DNA from: Alphaproteobacteria bacterium HGW-Alphaproteobacteria-4
Lineage (GTDB): Bacteria; Pseudomonadota; Alphaproteobacteria; Rhodobacterales; Rhodobacteraceae
Direction: 5' to 3'
Assembly (NCBI GenBank): GCA_002842855.1
Contig: PHEE01000009.1
Span: 1 to 64,000 of the forward strand
Length of the DNA stretch: 64,000 nt
Positions 28,109-38,524 of this stretch are shown piece by piece (positions within the stretch are counted from its first letter, which is position 1; each line of letters starts with the position of its first letter). Under the pieces are notes generated by a model, which saw only the letters and a program-made list of their open reading frames with translations, had not been told where the DNA came from and did no database searches. The position numbers and the translations under genes are program-made.

Positions 28109-28807
28109 ATGGAACCCACCACCCTTGCCGCAGCGCAGGACATTGATTTTTCATTGCTGGCAATCTTTGGCCGCGCGTCATTCACCGTACAGCTGGTAAT
28201 GCTGCTGCTGACGCTGGCCAGCTTCTGGTCATGGTCGATCATTATCCGCAAGTTCATCAGCTACCGCCTGGCGCGGCGCGAGGGCGGGGTGTTCGACCGT
28301 GCCTTCTGGTCGGGCGAGCCGCTAGATGAATTGTTCGACGCAATCGGACCCGCACCCTCGGGCGCGTCGCAAAAGATCTTTGCGGCCGGCATGCTCGAAT
28401 GGCGGCGCAGCCATCGGCAGGATGGCGGGCTGATTGCCGGGGCGCAGGCACGGATCGACCGCAGCATGGATGTGGCGATTGCCAAGGAAAGCGAGCATCT
28501 GAACGCCGGGCTGCCGTTTTTGGCCACGGTCGGGTCAACCGCGCCCTTCGTCGGGCTGTTCGGCACCGTCTGGGGCATCAAGGTGGCGTTCGAGGGCATC
28601 GCGATTTCGCAAAACACCTCGCTGGCAGTGGTTGCCCCCGGCATTTCCGAGGCCTTGATGGCGACCGGGCTTGGCCTGCTTGCGGCGATTCCGGCGGTGA
28701 TCTTTTACAACAAGCTGTCCGCCGACAGCGACCGTATCATTTCGGGGTATGAGGCCTTTGCCGATGAATTCGCCACCATCCTTTCGCGCCAACTGGATGC
28801 GGATTAG
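28109..28807 (+). CDS. tolQ: Tol-Pal system proton channel protein TolQ
   Basis: 232 residues with three transmembrane helices. The first is FTVQLVMLLLTLASFWSWSI (about 29-48). The second and third are in PFLATVGSTAPFVGLFGTVWG and the GISEALMATGLGLLAAIPAV stretch, which line the proton path. With TolR it converts the proton-motive force into movement of TolA. It is second in the ybgC-tolQRAB-pal-cpoB operon; tolR follows after 3 bp. Confidence 0.95.
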   Translation: MEPTTLAAAQDIDFSLLAIFGRASFTVQLVMLLLTLASFWSWSIIIRKFISYRLARREGGVFDRAFWSGEPLDELFDAIGPAPSGASQKIFAAGMLEWRRSHRQDGGLIAGAQARIDRSMDVAIAKESEHLNAGLPFLATVGSTAPFVGLFGTVWGIKVAFEGIAISQNTSLAVVAPGISEALMATGLGLLAAIPAVIFYNKLSADSDRIISGYEAFADEFATILSRQLDAD

Positions 28808-28810
28808 GCG

Positions 28811-29296
28811 ATGGGCGCGGGGGTGATGAAAAAGGCGGGCGGCGGGCGGCGCAGACGGCGCGCGGCACACGGTCGCAATGCCGTGATGAGCGAGATCAAC
28901 GTGACGCCGTTCGTGGATGTGATGCTGGTGCTGCTGATCATCTTCATGGTGGCGGCACCCTTGCTGACCGTGGGGGTGCCGCTGGAGCTGCCGAAAACGG
29001 CAGCGCGCGCGGTGCCCGCCGAGCAGGAAGAGCCGCTGACGATTTCGCTGACGCTTGATGGCCAGATCATGGTGATGAACACCGTGGTGCCGGATGATGA
29101 GCTGATCGGGCGGCTGCGCGCGGTGGCGGCGGAACGCGCCAGCGACAAGCTGTTCCTGCGCGCCGATGGCGCCATTCCCTACGCGCGGGTGGTGCAGGTT
29201 ATGGGGGCGCTGAACAACGCGGGCTATTCCAACATCGTGCTGGTGACCGACGCGGGTGGGCCGGGCTTTGCCGGGCAGACCGCACCGGCAAACTAA
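28811..29296 (+). CDS. tolR: Tol-Pal system protein TolR
   Basis: 161 residues of the ExbD/TolR family. The single helix contains the essential Asp in VTPFVDVMLVLLIIFMVA (residues about 32-49, D37). A periplasmic domain follows, ending KLFLRADGAIPYARVVQVM. The N-terminal tail is Arg/Gly-rich (GGGRRRRRAAHGRN). It assembles with TolQ as the proton-driven motor. tolA starts 17 bp later. Confidence 0.94.
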   Translation: MGAGVMKKAGGGRRRRRAAHGRNAVMSEINVTPFVDVMLVLLIIFMVAAPLLTVGVPLELPKTAARAVPAEQEEPLTISLTLDGQIMVMNTVVPDDELIGRLRAVAAERASDKLFLRADGAIPYARVVQVMGALNNAGYSNIVLVTDAGGPGFAGQTAPAN

Positions 29297-29313
29297 GGCG
29301 GGTCAGGCAACGC

Positions 29314-30477
29314 ATGCCGATGGACAAGGCAGACAGGATCGGCACGGGCCTTTCAGCGGCGCTCCATATCGGGGTGATCGCATGGGTGGCCTTTGGCGGT
29401 GCGCTGTTGCGGCCCCGGCATGCGCCTCCGGTGCGGATGACCGAGGTTTCGGTGATGTCTCAGGCCGAGTTCGACGCAATGCAGGCGGCGGCGCCAAGGG
29501 CAGCCGAGGCGCCCGAAAGCACCCCGGTGGCGCCGCAACCCGATGCCGCGACCCAACCGCCCACAGCAGAATCGCAGCCCCCGACCCCAAACGTGGCCGA
29601 GCCGCTGGCCCAACCGGTGCCCGAGCCACAGCCCGCGCCGCCCGAGCCGCTGCCGCAGGTTGCCGAGGTGCCCGATGCGCCGCCTGCGCCGCCCACCCCG
29701 CCGGTGGTTGAACCGTCACCGCGTCTGACCCCCGAGGTCAGCCCCACGCCAACGCCGCGCCCGGTGCCGCGCGTTGCCCCCACGCCGTCCGAGGCGCCGC
29801 CGCCCGATGCGGCAGTTGCCGATACCGCCGTGGCCGCCGTGACGCCGCAAGATACCGCCTCGGCCGAGCCGGTGCCCGAGCCGCCGGTCGAGGCCGCCGC
29901 CCCGCCCGAGGCCACCACGCAGATCGTCACCGAAGCGACGCCGACCGTCACCAGGCCGCTGACATCGGCCCCGCAAAGTTCGCCCCGCCCGCAGGCCCGC
30001 CCCAAACGCACGGCGCCCGTTGCCACAGCAACGCCCGCGACACCTGCCACCCCCCCCACAACGCCGGTTGACCCGATGGCCGCCGCATTGGCCGAAGCCA
30101 TGGCAACGCCTGCTGCGACCGGCACCGGCGGGGTGGGCCGCGCGCCCACGGGCCCGCCGTTGACGGCGGGCGAAAAGGATGCGTTGGTGCTGGCGGTCAA
30201 GGCCTGCTGGAACGTCGGCGCGCTTTCCACGGATGCATTGCGCACCACGGTCACGATCGGCCTTGAAATGTCACCCGACGGCCGCCCGAATGCCGCCTCG
30301 ATTCGCCGAATCTCGGCAGAAGGCGGCACCGAGGCCTCGGCTTCACAGGCATTTGATGCGGGTCGGCGCGCCATTCTACGCTGCGGGGCAAACGGCTTTC
30401 CGCTTCCACCCGAGAAATACGACCAATGGGCGAACATCGAAATCGTCTTCAACCCCGAAAAAATGAGGATGAAGTGA
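29314..30477 (+). CDS. tolA: TolA-like periplasm-spanning protein
   Basis: 387 residues. A membrane helix near the N-terminus (about 10-32, [18 protein letters not shown]) is followed by a very long Pro/Ala/Glu-rich linker (about 60-265) instead of the Lys/Ala helix of E. coli TolA. A globular C-terminal domain (about 275-387, [12 protein letters not shown] and [11 protein letters not shown]) binds TolB/Pal side partners. Low-complexity linkers are normal in alphaproteobacterial TolA. The start ATG lies 17 bp after tolR. Confidence 0.88.
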   Translation: MPMDKADRIGTGLSAALHIGVIAWVAFGGALLRPRHAPPVRMTEVSVMSQAEFDAMQAAAPRAAEAPESTPVAPQPDAATQPPTAESQPPTPNVAEPLAQPVPEPQPAPPEPLPQVAEVPDAPPAPPTPPVVEPSPRLTPEVSPTPTPRPVPRVAPTPSEAPPPDAAVADTAVAAVTPQDTASAEPVPEPPVEAAAPPEATTQIVTEATPTVTRPLTSAPQSSPRPQARPKRTAPVATATPATPATPPTTPVDPMAAALAEAMATPAATGTGGVGRAPTGPPLTAGEKDALVLAVKACWNVGALSTDALRTTVTIGLEMSPDGRPNAASIRRISAEGGTEASASQAFDAGRRAILRCGANGFPLPPEKYDQWANIEIVFNPEKMRMK

Positions 30478-30536
30478 TGCACCAACCGCGCCATAGTGGC
30501 ACCAACCGACCAACCCAATTGCAAGGGATTTGCACG

Positions 30537-31856
30537 ATGTTCCTGCGCCCGCTTCTGATCGCACTCGCGCTCTTGGTGCCAGCCGCCCCGATGGCGCAGG
30601 CGCAATCGGGGCCGTTGCGTATCGAGATTACCGAGGGGGTAATCGAGCCCTTGCCCTATGCGGTGCCGCTGTTCATCGCCGAAACGCCCGACGCGGCGCA
30701 GGCGGCGGCCGACATCACGGCGGTGGGAAACTCTGACCTTACCGGCACCGGGCTGTTTCGCGATATTCCCGCCAGTGCCCATATCGCCCGTGTGACAGGG
30801 TTCGACGCGCCAGTGGCCTTTGCCGATTGGAAAGCGATCAACGCGCAGGCTCTGGTGGTCGGAGCAGTGTCGGTGTCGAACGGACGGGTGACGGTCAAGT
30901 TCCGCCTCTATGATGTGTTTGCGGGCACCGAGATGGTGGGCCAGCAGCTGGGCGGTTCGGCGGCCAGCTGGCGGCGGATCGCGCACAAGGTGGCCGATGC
31001 CGCCTATTCGGCGATCACCGGCGAGGGCGCCTATTTCGACAGCCGCGTGGTGTTCGTGGCCGAAGCCGGCAGCAAGGCGGCACGGCAAAAGCGGCTGGCG
31101 GTGATGGATTATGATGGCGCCAATCTGCAATACCTGACCGACAGCAGTACCATTGTGCTGTCGCCGCGGTTTTCGCCCACCGGCGACCGGGTGCTCTATA
31201 CCACCTTTGAAACCGGCTTTCCGCGCATCAAGCTGATCGATGTGGCAGCGGTGACAGGGCGCTTTCTGGCAGACCAGCCCGGCACCATGACCTTTTCGCC
31301 GCGCTTTTCGCCAGATGGCGCGCGGGTGGTCTATTCGCTTGAACAAGGCGGCAATACCGACCTTTGGATGATGGACATAGCCTCAGGTGCCGCTTCGCGG
31401 CTTACGAGCACGCCGGGCATTGAAACTGCGCCCTCGTTTTCGCCCGATGGCAGCCGGATCGTATTTGAATCCGACCGGTCGGGCACGCAGCAGCTTTACA
31501 TCATGCCGGTGGGCGGCGGCGAGGCCACGCGGATATCTTTTGGCGACGGGCGCTATTCAACGCCGGTCTGGTCACCGCGCGGCGATTTGATTGCCTTTAC
31601 CAAGCAGTCGCCCGGGCGCTTTCATATTGGTGTGATGCGCACCGATGGCAGCGAAGAGCGCCTGCTAACCGCCTCGTTCCTCGATGAGGGGCCGACATGG
31701 GCACCCAATGGCCGGGTCATCATGTTTACCCGTGAAAGCGCGGGGGCGGCGGGCGAGGCGCGGCTTTATTCGGTCGATATCTCGGGGCGCAACCTCAAAC
31801 AGATACCCACCCCCGGCCCGGCTTCCGACCCGGCGTGGTCGCCGCTGCAACCATAA
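30537..31856 (+). CDS. tolB: Tol-Pal system beta-propeller protein TolB
   Basis: 439 residues from the ATG at 30537 with AAGGG before it. The signal peptide [20 protein letters not shown] ends near AQA. An N-terminal alpha/beta domain (about 25-150) is followed by a six-bladed propeller with WD40-like PD40 repeats ([42 protein letters not shown]). It links Pal and TolA in the periplasm. The longer open frame starting within tolA is rejected because it hides the signal peptide. Confidence 0.96.
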   Translation: MFLRPLLIALALLVPAAPMAQAQSGPLRIEITEGVIEPLPYAVPLFIAETPDAAQAAADITAVGNSDLTGTGLFRDIPASAHIARVTGFDAPVAFADWKAINAQALVVGAVSVSNGRVTVKFRLYDVFAGTEMVGQQLGGSAASWRRIAHKVADAAYSAITGEGAYFDSRVVFVAEAGSKAARQKRLAVMDYDGANLQYLTDSSTIVLSPRFSPTGDRVLYTTFETGFPRIKLIDVAAVTGRFLADQPGTMTFSPRFSPDGARVVYSLEQGGNTDLWMMDIASGAASRLTSTPGIETAPSFSPDGSRIVFESDRSGTQQLYIMPVGGGEATRISFGDGRYSTPVWSPRGDLIAFTKQSPGRFHIGVMRTDGSEERLLTASFLDEGPTWAPNGRVIMFTRESAGAAGEARLYSVDISGRNLKQIPTPGPASDPAWSPLQP

Positions 31857-31937
31857 GTTACGCGCGGATTTCCAAGCCCGTGCCAAGCTGATAGACTGCC
31901 CGCAATCGAGCCAACAAGAAACAAAGGCGCAAACACC

Positions 31938-32453
31938 ATGACCCTGATGACCAAATCGCTTCTGATCGTCGCTGCCCTCGGGCTGGCAGCGTGCAACAAC
32001 CCTGATCGCCTCGGTGCCGGTGGTGCTGGCGCGGGCGGCGCGGGCGGCATTACATCGTCGCAGCTCGGTAACCCGTCTGATCCACGCTCGCCCGCGTATT
32101 TCATGCAAACGGTGGGCGACAAGGTGCTGTTCGCGGTCGATCAGTCTACGCTCAGCCCCGAGGCGCGCAACGTCCTTTCGGGTCAGGCGCTCTGGCTGAC
32201 ACAAAACCCGCAATATTCGGCAATCATCGAAGGCCATGCCGACGAACAGGGCACCCGCGAATACAACCTTGCCCTTGGTGCGCGGCGTGCCAATGCGGTG
32301 CAAGAGTTCCTGATTTCGCAAGGGGTTGCGCCAAACCGCCTGCGCACGGTTTCTTACGGCAAGGAACGCCCGCTGGCGGTGTGCTCGGTCGAATCGTGCT
32401 ATGCGCAGAACCGCCGCGCGCTGACCGTGGTTTCGCTTGGCGCGGGTGTGTAA
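31938..32453 (+). CDS. pal: Peptidoglycan-associated lipoprotein
   Basis: 171 residues. The signal MTLMTKSLLIVAALGLAAC places the lipidated cysteine at 19. A Gly/Ala linker precedes the OmpA-like domain (about 55-171, IIEGHADEQGTREYNLALG and the closing NRRALTVV). It holds the outer membrane to peptidoglycan at the division site. The 81-bp gap after tolB could contain an extra promoter. cpoB begins 4 bp after its stop. Confidence 0.96.
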   Translation: MTLMTKSLLIVAALGLAACNNPDRLGAGGAGAGGAGGITSSQLGNPSDPRSPAYFMQTVGDKVLFAVDQSTLSPEARNVLSGQALWLTQNPQYSAIIEGHADEQGTREYNLALGARRANAVQEFLISQGVAPNRLRTVSYGKERPLAVCSVESCYAQNRRALTVVSLGAGV

Positions 32454-32457
32454 GGCG

Positions 32458-33291
32458 ATGAAGATGCGGCCTTGGGGGGTGCTTGCAGTCTGTGTCGCGC
32501 TGGCCTCGCCGGCCCTGGCGCAAACCAGCAGCCAGCCACTGGCGGCCATCCGCGCCGAACTCGCGGCGCTTGCCACCGAGCTTGACACCCTTCGCGCCGA
32601 ATTGATCGGTGGCGGCGGCGCCGGGCTGGTGGCGGCTGGGGGTGTCAGCGCGCTTGAGCGGATGGACGCTATCGAGGCCGCGCTGGTGCGCCTGACCGCG
32701 CAAAGCGAGGCGCTGGAAAACCGTATCAACCGCGTCGTGGCAGATGGCACCAATCGGCTTGGCGATCTGGAGTTCCGGCTCTGCGAACAGGAACCTGGGT
32801 GCGATATTTCCAAGGTCGGCGCTACGCCATTGCTTGGTGGCGGCGCAACTGCGCAGAGCGGTGGCGCTACGCCCGGAACCGCAGTGATCGGCGCGACCCC
32901 CGAGCTTGCGATGAGCGAGCAGGCCGACTTTGACCGTGCCAAAGCGGCGCTCGACGCGGGCGAATTCGCGCGTTCGGCCACTATGTTTGCGGTGTTTACC
33001 CAGACCTACACGGGTGGACCGCTGACCGCCGATGCACATTTCTATCGCGGTCAGGCCTTGCAGAGCGCGGGCGATGTGGCGGGGGCGGCGCGGGCGTGGC
33101 TAGAAGGTTTCGCCGGGGCACCCGATGGTCCGCGCGCGCCCGAAAGCCTGCTGATGCTCGGCCGTGCGCTGGCCGACCTGCAACAGGTGCCCGAGGCCTG
33201 CGCGATGCTGACCGAGGTGGGGCTACGCTTTCCCGGCGCAGCGGCTGCCTCGGAAGCGAGCGCGATGATGCGCACGCTGAACTGCCAGTGA
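32458..33291 (+). CDS. cpoB: Cell division coordinator CpoB (YbgF)
   Basis: 277 residues with a signal peptide (MKMRPWGVLAVCVALASPALA). An N-terminal coiled coil follows (about 27-110, LAAIRAELAALATELDTLRA), then a Gly/Thr-rich linker and a C-terminal TPR region (about 155-277, YRGQALQSAGDVAGAARAW). It coordinates Tol-Pal constriction with peptidoglycan synthesis. It ends with TGA overlapped by the GTG of tilS. The ATG at 32458 is chosen because it gives a clean signal sequence and sits just after the pal stop. Confidence 0.9.
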   Translation: MKMRPWGVLAVCVALASPALAQTSSQPLAAIRAELAALATELDTLRAELIGGGGAGLVAAGGVSALERMDAIEAALVRLTAQSEALENRINRVVADGTNRLGDLEFRLCEQEPGCDISKVGATPLLGGGATAQSGGATPGTAVIGATPELAMSEQADFDRAKAALDAGEFARSATMFAVFTQTYTGGPLTADAHFYRGQALQSAGDVAGAARAWLEGFAGAPDGPRAPESLLMLGRALADLQQVPEACAMLTEVGLRFPGAAAASEASAMMRTLNCQ

Positions 33292-34541
33292 CCCACGCGC
33301 CCGCGCAGCCGCTTGCGGCGCGCCTTGCCGCCGCCTTGCCGCCCGGTCGCTTTACGCGGCTGGGCGTTGCGGTTTCAGGCGGCGGCGACAGTGTGGCGCT
33401 GATGCATCTGTTTGCCGCATACCACGCCGAGGGCGGGCCCGAGCCGGTGATCGTGTCGCTGGATCACGGCCTGCGCCCCGAGGCGGCGGCCGAGGTGGCC
33501 GGGGTGGCGCGCGCGGCTGCGGCGCTTGGGCTGGCCCATACCGCGCTGGTCTGGCGGGGCTGGGATGGGCGCGGCAATCTGATGCAGGCGGCGCGGCAGG
33601 CGCGATATCGGCTGATCGGCGATTGGGCGCGGGGCGCTGGGCTGCCCGCCGTGGCTCTGGGCCACACCGCCGATGATCAGGCGGAGACCTTTCTGATGCG
33701 CCTTGCGCGCGGCGCCGGCGTGGACGGGCTTTCCGCGATGGCATTTGAGCGGTTCGCCGATGGCATGCTCTGGCTGCGCCCGCTTCTGGGCGTCACGCGG
33801 GCAGAGCTGCGCACCTGGCTTGCCGCGCACGGCATCGGCTGGGTCGACGACCCGAGTAATGTGGATGCGACCTATGCGCGCATCCGGGCGCGGGGCGCGC
33901 TCATGGCGCTTGCGCCACTCGGCATCACCGCCGAAGGCGTGGCCGAGGTAACAGCCCACCTGCGCGAGGTGCGGGCGGCGTTGGTGGTGCAAACCCATGC
34001 CGCCGCGGTGGCGCTGACACATGTCGAGGCCGGCGATGTGGTGATTGACCGCAGCGGGCTTGCCGCGCTCCCCGCCGAAATCCGCCGCCGCCTGCTCGCG
34101 CATGCGCTGCGCTGGATCGCGGGCGCCGAGCACGGGCCGCGCGGCCCGGCGCTGGCCGAAGCCGCAAATGCGGCGTGCGCGGGCGTTCCAGCCACGTTAC
34201 ATGGTTGCCTTTGCCTGCCTGAGGGCCAATCGCTCAGGCTTTGCCGCGAGGCGGCAGCCACCGCTGCGGCGGTTCTGCCCGGCGCGCTTTGGGACAGGCG
34301 CTGGCGCGTGATTGGCCCGGCTCTGCCCGGCGCCAAGGTGCACGCGCTTGGCGAGGCGGGGCTGCGCCATTGCCCGGACTGGCGCCAAAGCGGACGCCCC
34401 CGCGCGGCCCTTGCCGCCGATCCGGCGGTTTGGCGGGGTGCTGAATTGCTGGCGGCGCCGCTTGCCGGAATGGGCAATGGCTGGCAGGCAGAACCGGCAC
34501 GCGACGGCGCTGATTTCCTGACTTCGCTTTTCGTGCATTGA
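33288..34541 (+). CDS. tilS: tRNA(Ile)-lysidine synthetase
   Basis: 417 residues with a GTG start overlapping the cpoB stop (GTGA). The N-type ATP-pyrophosphatase PP-loop is [11 protein letters not shown] (SGGGDS at 30-35). [21 protein letters not shown] and the substrate segment WVDDPSN follow. It converts the wobble cytidine of the CAU-anticodon tRNA-Ile to lysidine and is normally essential. Coupling to the tol operon through cpoB and on to ftsH is the usual alphaproteobacterial order. Confidence 0.94.
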   Translation: MTHAPAQPLAARLAAALPPGRFTRLGVAVSGGGDSVALMHLFAAYHAEGGPEPVIVSLDHGLRPEAAAEVAGVARAAAALGLAHTALVWRGWDGRGNLMQAARQARYRLIGDWARGAGLPAVALGHTADDQAETFLMRLARGAGVDGLSAMAFERFADGMLWLRPLLGVTRAELRTWLAAHGIGWVDDPSNVDATYARIRARGALMALAPLGITAEGVAEVTAHLREVRAALVVQTHAAAVALTHVEAGDVVIDRSGLAALPAEIRRRLLAHALRWIAGAEHGPRGPALAEAANAACAGVPATLHGCLCLPEGQSLRLCREAAATAAAVLPGALWDRRWRVIGPALPGAKVHALGEAGLRHCPDWRQSGRPRAALAADPAVWRGAELLAAPLAGMGNGWQAEPARDGADFLTSLFVH

Positions 34542-34620
34542 ACCTTCTGGCCGAATGCCTATTTTCACCTGCAACGGCTGTGCGCCACGGGTGCGCGCCA
34601 ATTTCATGGGAGGATACCCA

Positions 34621-36531
34621 GTGGGTAACGCGCGCAACATCGCCTTCTGGGTCGTGCTGTTTTTGTTGATCCTGGCTTTGTTCAACCTTTTCAGTGGCGG
34701 CCAGGGCACGCTGAACGCACGCGCGGTCAGCTATTCCGACTTCCTCACCCGCGTGCAGACGGGCGAGGTGGCCAGCGTCGTGCTTGACGGCGAGCAGGTG
34801 GTGTTCCGCGGCAGGGACGGTGTGCAATATACCACCGTCAAGCCCGAAGCCGACCAGATCACCGAAACGCTGATCGCCAATAACGTTGAAGTGAAGGTCG
34901 AGGCGCAACAGCAGTCGGGCTTCATGTCGATCCTTGGCGTGTGGCTGCCCTTCCTGGTGCTGATCGGCATCTGGGTGTTCTTCATGAACCGGATGCAGGG
35001 CGGCGGCAAAGGCGGGGCGATGGGGTTTGGCAAATCCAAAGCCAAGCTTTTGACCGAAAAGAATGGCCGCGTGACGTTTGACGATGTCGCCGGCATCGAC
35101 GAGGCCAAGGAAGAGCTTGAGGAGATTGTCGAGTTTCTGCGCAACCCGCAGAAGTTCAGCCGCCTTGGCGGCAAGATTCCGAAAGGCGCGCTGCTGGTTG
35201 GCCCGCCCGGCACCGGCAAGACCTTGCTCGCGCGCGCCATTGCGGGCGAGGCGGGGGTGCCGTTCTTCACCATTTCGGGGTCGGATTTTGTGGAAATGTT
35301 CGTCGGCGTCGGCGCATCCCGCGTGCGCGACATGTTCGAGCAGGCCAAGAAGAACGCGCCCTGCATCGTGTTCATTGACGAAATCGACGCGGTCGGTCGT
35401 TCGCGCGGCATCGGCATTGGCGGTGGCAATGACGAACGCGAACAGACGCTGAACCAGCTTCTGGTCGAAATGGACGGGTTCGAGGCCAACGAAGGCGTGA
35501 TCATTGTCGCCGCGACCAACCGCAAGGACGTGCTCGACCCGGCGCTCTTGCGCCCCGGCCGCTTTGACCGCCAGATCCATGTGCCCAACCCCGACATCAA
35601 GGGCCGCGAAAAGATCTTGCAGGTGCATGCCCGCAAGACCCCGCTTGGCCCCGATGTGGAATTGCGCCTGATCGCGCGCGGCACCCCCGGCTTTTCGGGC
35701 GCTGATCTGGCCAACCTTGTCAACGAGGCGGCGCTGATGGCGGCGCGGATCGGGCGGCGGTTCGTGACGATGGAAGACTTCGAGCAGGCGAAAGACAAAG
35801 TGATGCTGGGGGTCGAGCGTCGAAGCATGGTGCTGACACCCGAGCAGAAGGAAAAGACCGCCTACCACGAGGCTGGCCACGCCATTGTCGGCATGGCGAT
35901 GCCGAAATGCGACCCGGTCTACAAAGCCACCATCATTCCTCGCGGCGGCGCGCTTGGCATGGTCGTAAGCCTGCCCGAGATGGACCGCCTGAACATGCAC
36001 AAGGACGAGGCCAAACAGCGCATCGCCATGACGATGGCGGGCAAAGCCGCCGAGATCATCAAATACGGCGAAGAAGGCGTCTCGAACGGCCCGGCGGGCG
36101 ACATCCAGCAGGCGTCGGCGCTTGCCCGCGCCATGGTCATGCGCTGGGGCATGTCCGACAAGGTCGGCAGCGTCGATTACGCCGAGGCGCATGAAGGTTA
36201 TACCGGCTCGACCGGCGGCTTTTCGGTTTCGGCCTCGACCAAGGAATTGATCGAACAGGAAGTGAAAGAGTTGATCGACGAGGGCTACGCGCTGGCGCAA
36301 AAGACCTTGCTGGAGAAATCGGAAGAGTTTGAACGGCTTGCCAAGGGTCTGCTGGAATATGAAACCCTGACCGGTGAAGAAATCTTCCGGATCACCCGCG
36401 GCGAATCGCTGGGCGATGATGACGCGAGCGCGCAGCCCCCCGCAGGCAATGTGCCCTCGGTCACTGCGATCCCGCGCACCAAACCCAAAGTGCCCAAAGG
36501 TGGCGGCGCCGCACCCGAACCGAGCGCCTGA
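34621..36531 (+). CDS. ftsH: ATP-dependent zinc metalloprotease FtsH
   Basis: 636 residues from the GTG at 34621, which has GGGAGGA seven bases before it and begins [17 protein letters not shown]. Two membrane helices (about 5-25 and 103-122) flank a periplasmic domain. Walker A GPPGTGKT is at 194-201. The zinc-binding HEAGH is at 416-420. It degrades misfolded membrane proteins and short-lived regulators. An ATG at 34555 would add 22 residues without family support. The C-terminal tail is Pro/Ala-rich. Confidence 0.96.
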   Translation: MGNARNIAFWVVLFLLILALFNLFSGGQGTLNARAVSYSDFLTRVQTGEVASVVLDGEQVVFRGRDGVQYTTVKPEADQITETLIANNVEVKVEAQQQSGFMSILGVWLPFLVLIGIWVFFMNRMQGGGKGGAMGFGKSKAKLLTEKNGRVTFDDVAGIDEAKEELEEIVEFLRNPQKFSRLGGKIPKGALLVGPPGTGKTLLARAIAGEAGVPFFTISGSDFVEMFVGVGASRVRDMFEQAKKNAPCIVFIDEIDAVGRSRGIGIGGGNDEREQTLNQLLVEMDGFEANEGVIIVAATNRKDVLDPALLRPGRFDRQIHVPNPDIKGREKILQVHARKTPLGPDVELRLIARGTPGFSGADLANLVNEAALMAARIGRRFVTMEDFEQAKDKVMLGVERRSMVLTPEQKEKTAYHEAGHAIVGMAMPKCDPVYKATIIPRGGALGMVVSLPEMDRLNMHKDEAKQRIAMTMAGKAAEIIKYGEEGVSNGPAGDIQQASALARAMVMRWGMSDKVGSVDYAEAHEGYTGSTGGFSVSASTKELIEQEVKELIDEGYALAQKTLLEKSEEFERLAKGLLEYETLTGEEIFRITRGESLGDDDASAQPPAGNVPSVTAIPRTKPKVPKGGGAAPEPSA

Positions 36532-36662
36532 CGCGAGCAGGTGTGCCAGCGCTTCCGGGGGCTGGACAGGCGGCGCACACACCGCTACGGGGGCTGTGTC
36601 AGCGGGGCTACCTGCCTTGAGCAGGTCGCCCGCAGGCCCGAGCAACGACGGGGGAGGGCGCG

Positions 36663-37643
36663 ATGATCAGCACCTACATTGTGCGCAATGGCCTTTTGGT
36701 TGCCTATGATGGCCCGCCCGGCGCCGCGCATGTCGGCGAAGAGGTGGTCTGGCACGACATGCAGGCCCCCACGATTGAAGAAGAACATCAGCTTGAAACC
36801 TTGCTCGGGGTCGACATTCCGACCCGCGAGGAAATGGAAGAAATCGAGCTTTCGTCGCGGCTCTATGTCGAGAACGGCGCGATGTTCATGACCGCAAGCG
36901 TGGTTGCGAACGCGCAATCCGAAGAGCCGCAACTGGCGCCGGTGACCTTCATCCTTTCGGGCAACCGCTTGGTGACGGTGCGCTATCACGCGCCGCGCTC
37001 ATTCGCGACCTTCCGGCAGCGTGCCGCGAAATCCGACCTTGGCATCCGCTCGGGAACGACGCTGCTGATCGCGCTGTTTGAAACCGTCACCGACCGTCTC
37101 GCCGACATTTTGGAGGCCGCAGCGCGGCGGCACGAGGAAATATCGCGCGACGTGTTCGTGGCCGGCGCGCGCAGCCCCGAACAGCGCAACCAGCTTTCGC
37201 AGGTGTTGGAGCGAATCGGCCAGGCCGAAGACATGAACGCCAAGATCAAGGAAAGCATCGCCACACTAGACCGCCTGATCGGGTTTTTCTCGCTGGCGCC
37301 CGATACCAAGAAAGGCGCGGTCGAGCGTCGTGGCCGGATCAAGACACTTGGGCGCGATTTGCGCTCGCTGGCTGATTACGCCAATGCGCAAACGCAAAAG
37401 GTTACCTTTCTGCTCGACGCGACACTCGGCATGATCAACATCGAACAAAACGGTATCATCAAGATTTTCTCGGTGGCCGCCGTGGTGTTTCTGCCGCCCA
37501 CGCTGATCGCCTCGATCTATGGCATGAACTTTCATGTGCTGCCCGAGCTTGGCTTTACCTATGGTTACCCGATGGCGCTGGCGATGATGGTGGCATCGGC
37601 CGTGGCCCCCTACCTCTATTTCAAGCGCAAAGGCTGGCTGTGA
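36663..37643 (+). CDS. corA: CorA-type magnesium transporter
   Basis: 326 residues. A large cytosolic N-terminal domain ends in the long stalk helix (LDRLIGFFSL through DANAQTQKVTFLLDATLG-type sequence). Two C-terminal membrane helices are separated by the signature YGMNF (GMN at 287-289). The pore loop FHVLPELGFTYG and a basic C-terminal tail (YFKRKGWL) complete it. It conducts Mg2+ and perhaps Co2+ or Ni2+. It is separated from ftsH by 131 bp with no clear terminator, and its TGA overlaps the tam start. Confidence 0.94.
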   Translation: MISTYIVRNGLLVAYDGPPGAAHVGEEVVWHDMQAPTIEEEHQLETLLGVDIPTREEMEEIELSSRLYVENGAMFMTASVVANAQSEEPQLAPVTFILSGNRLVTVRYHAPRSFATFRQRAAKSDLGIRSGTTLLIALFETVTDRLADILEAAARRHEEISRDVFVAGARSPEQRNQLSQVLERIGQAEDMNAKIKESIATLDRLIGFFSLAPDTKKGAVERRGRIKTLGRDLRSLADYANAQTQKVTFLLDATLGMINIEQNGIIKIFSVAAVVFLPPTLIASIYGMNFHVLPELGFTYGYPMALAMMVASAVAPYLYFKRKGWL

Positions 37644-38410
37644 GCGATTGGTGCCCGGCCGCCTATGCCCGCTTTCGCGGGCTGCGCCTGCGCCCTGCGC
37701 TTGATCTGTTGGCACAGGTCGGTGCACTGCCCAAGGGAGATGTAATCGACCTTGGCTGCGGCAATGGCGCGGTCGGCCCGGCGCTGGCCGTGCGCTTTGG
37801 CGACCATAAGATCATCGGTATCGACAACTCGCCCGCGATGCTGGCCGACGCGGCGGCAAGCGGCGCCTACAAGCGCTGCGAGGCCGCCGACATCGCAATC
37901 TGGCACCCTGCCAAACCGCCGGCACTCATATTTTCCAACGCCGCGCTGCACTGGCTGCCCGACCATGCCACCTTGCTGCCGCGCCTTGCAGACCTGCTGG
38001 CGCCCGGTGGGGTGCTGGCGGTGCAGATGCCGCGCCAGCACGATGCGCCAAGCCACCGCATCCTGCGGGCCCTTGCCGACGACATGTTCCCAGACGGCTT
38101 CGATCATTCGGCGTGGCAGCCGCCGGTGCTTGGCGCGGCAGAGTATGCGCGCGCGCTTGCCCCTCTGGGACAGGCCGATGTCTGGGAAACCGATTACATC
38201 CAGCGCCTTGCGCCTGATCCGGGCGCCCACCCGGTGCGTCGCTTTACCGAATCGACTGCGATGCGCCCGATTGCGGAAAGGCTTGCTCCGGCAGCGCTGG
38301 CCGCGTTCATCGCCCGGTATGAGGCCGCGCTGGCCGCCGCATACCCGCCCGAGGCCGATGGCGCGGTGCTGTTCCCGTTCCGGCGCCTGTTTTTTGTTTT
38401 GCAGCGCTAG
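37640..38410 (+). CDS. tam: Trans-aconitate 2-methyltransferase
   Basis: 256 residues with a GTG start overlapping the corA stop (GTGA). The SAM-binding motif is VIDLGCGNGAVG (about 35-46). FSNAALHWLPDHATLLPRLADLLAPGG (split over 94-120) is the signature run of Tam proteins. Tam methylates trans-aconitate, an inhibitory by-product of the TCA cycle, so it fits the metabolic theme of the window though unlinked to the TCA cluster. Substrate choice within this methyltransferase family is inferred from similarity. Confidence 0.85.
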   Translation: MSDWCPAAYARFRGLRLRPALDLLAQVGALPKGDVIDLGCGNGAVGPALAVRFGDHKIIGIDNSPAMLADAAASGAYKRCEAADIAIWHPAKPPALIFSNAALHWLPDHATLLPRLADLLAPGGVLAVQMPRQHDAPSHRILRALADDMFPDGFDHSAWQPPVLGAAEYARALAPLGQADVWETDYIQRLAPDPGAHPVRRFTESTAMRPIAERLAPAALAAFIARYEAALAAAYPPEADGAVLFPFRRLFFVLQR

Positions 38411-38524
38411 GCCGGTTCTGGTCTTGCGGCGTATACTTGCGCTTTCATGTCGCAAACACGCTTTCTTGCGCCCGCCTAGCGGCTAGTCTGCGCCAAATCC
38501 CGATGCCTCTGGAGGGCCCGCCCC

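Noticed and set aside
29500-30100. Pro/Ala-rich low-complexity stretch as a possible assembly artefact
   Set aside because: It is the in-frame linker of tolA; such linkers are normal for alphaproteobacterial TolA.
34234-36645. 803-codon open frame opposite tilS and ftsH
   Set aside because: Antisense shadow spanning two well-supported genes; no ribosome site and no recognisable domain.
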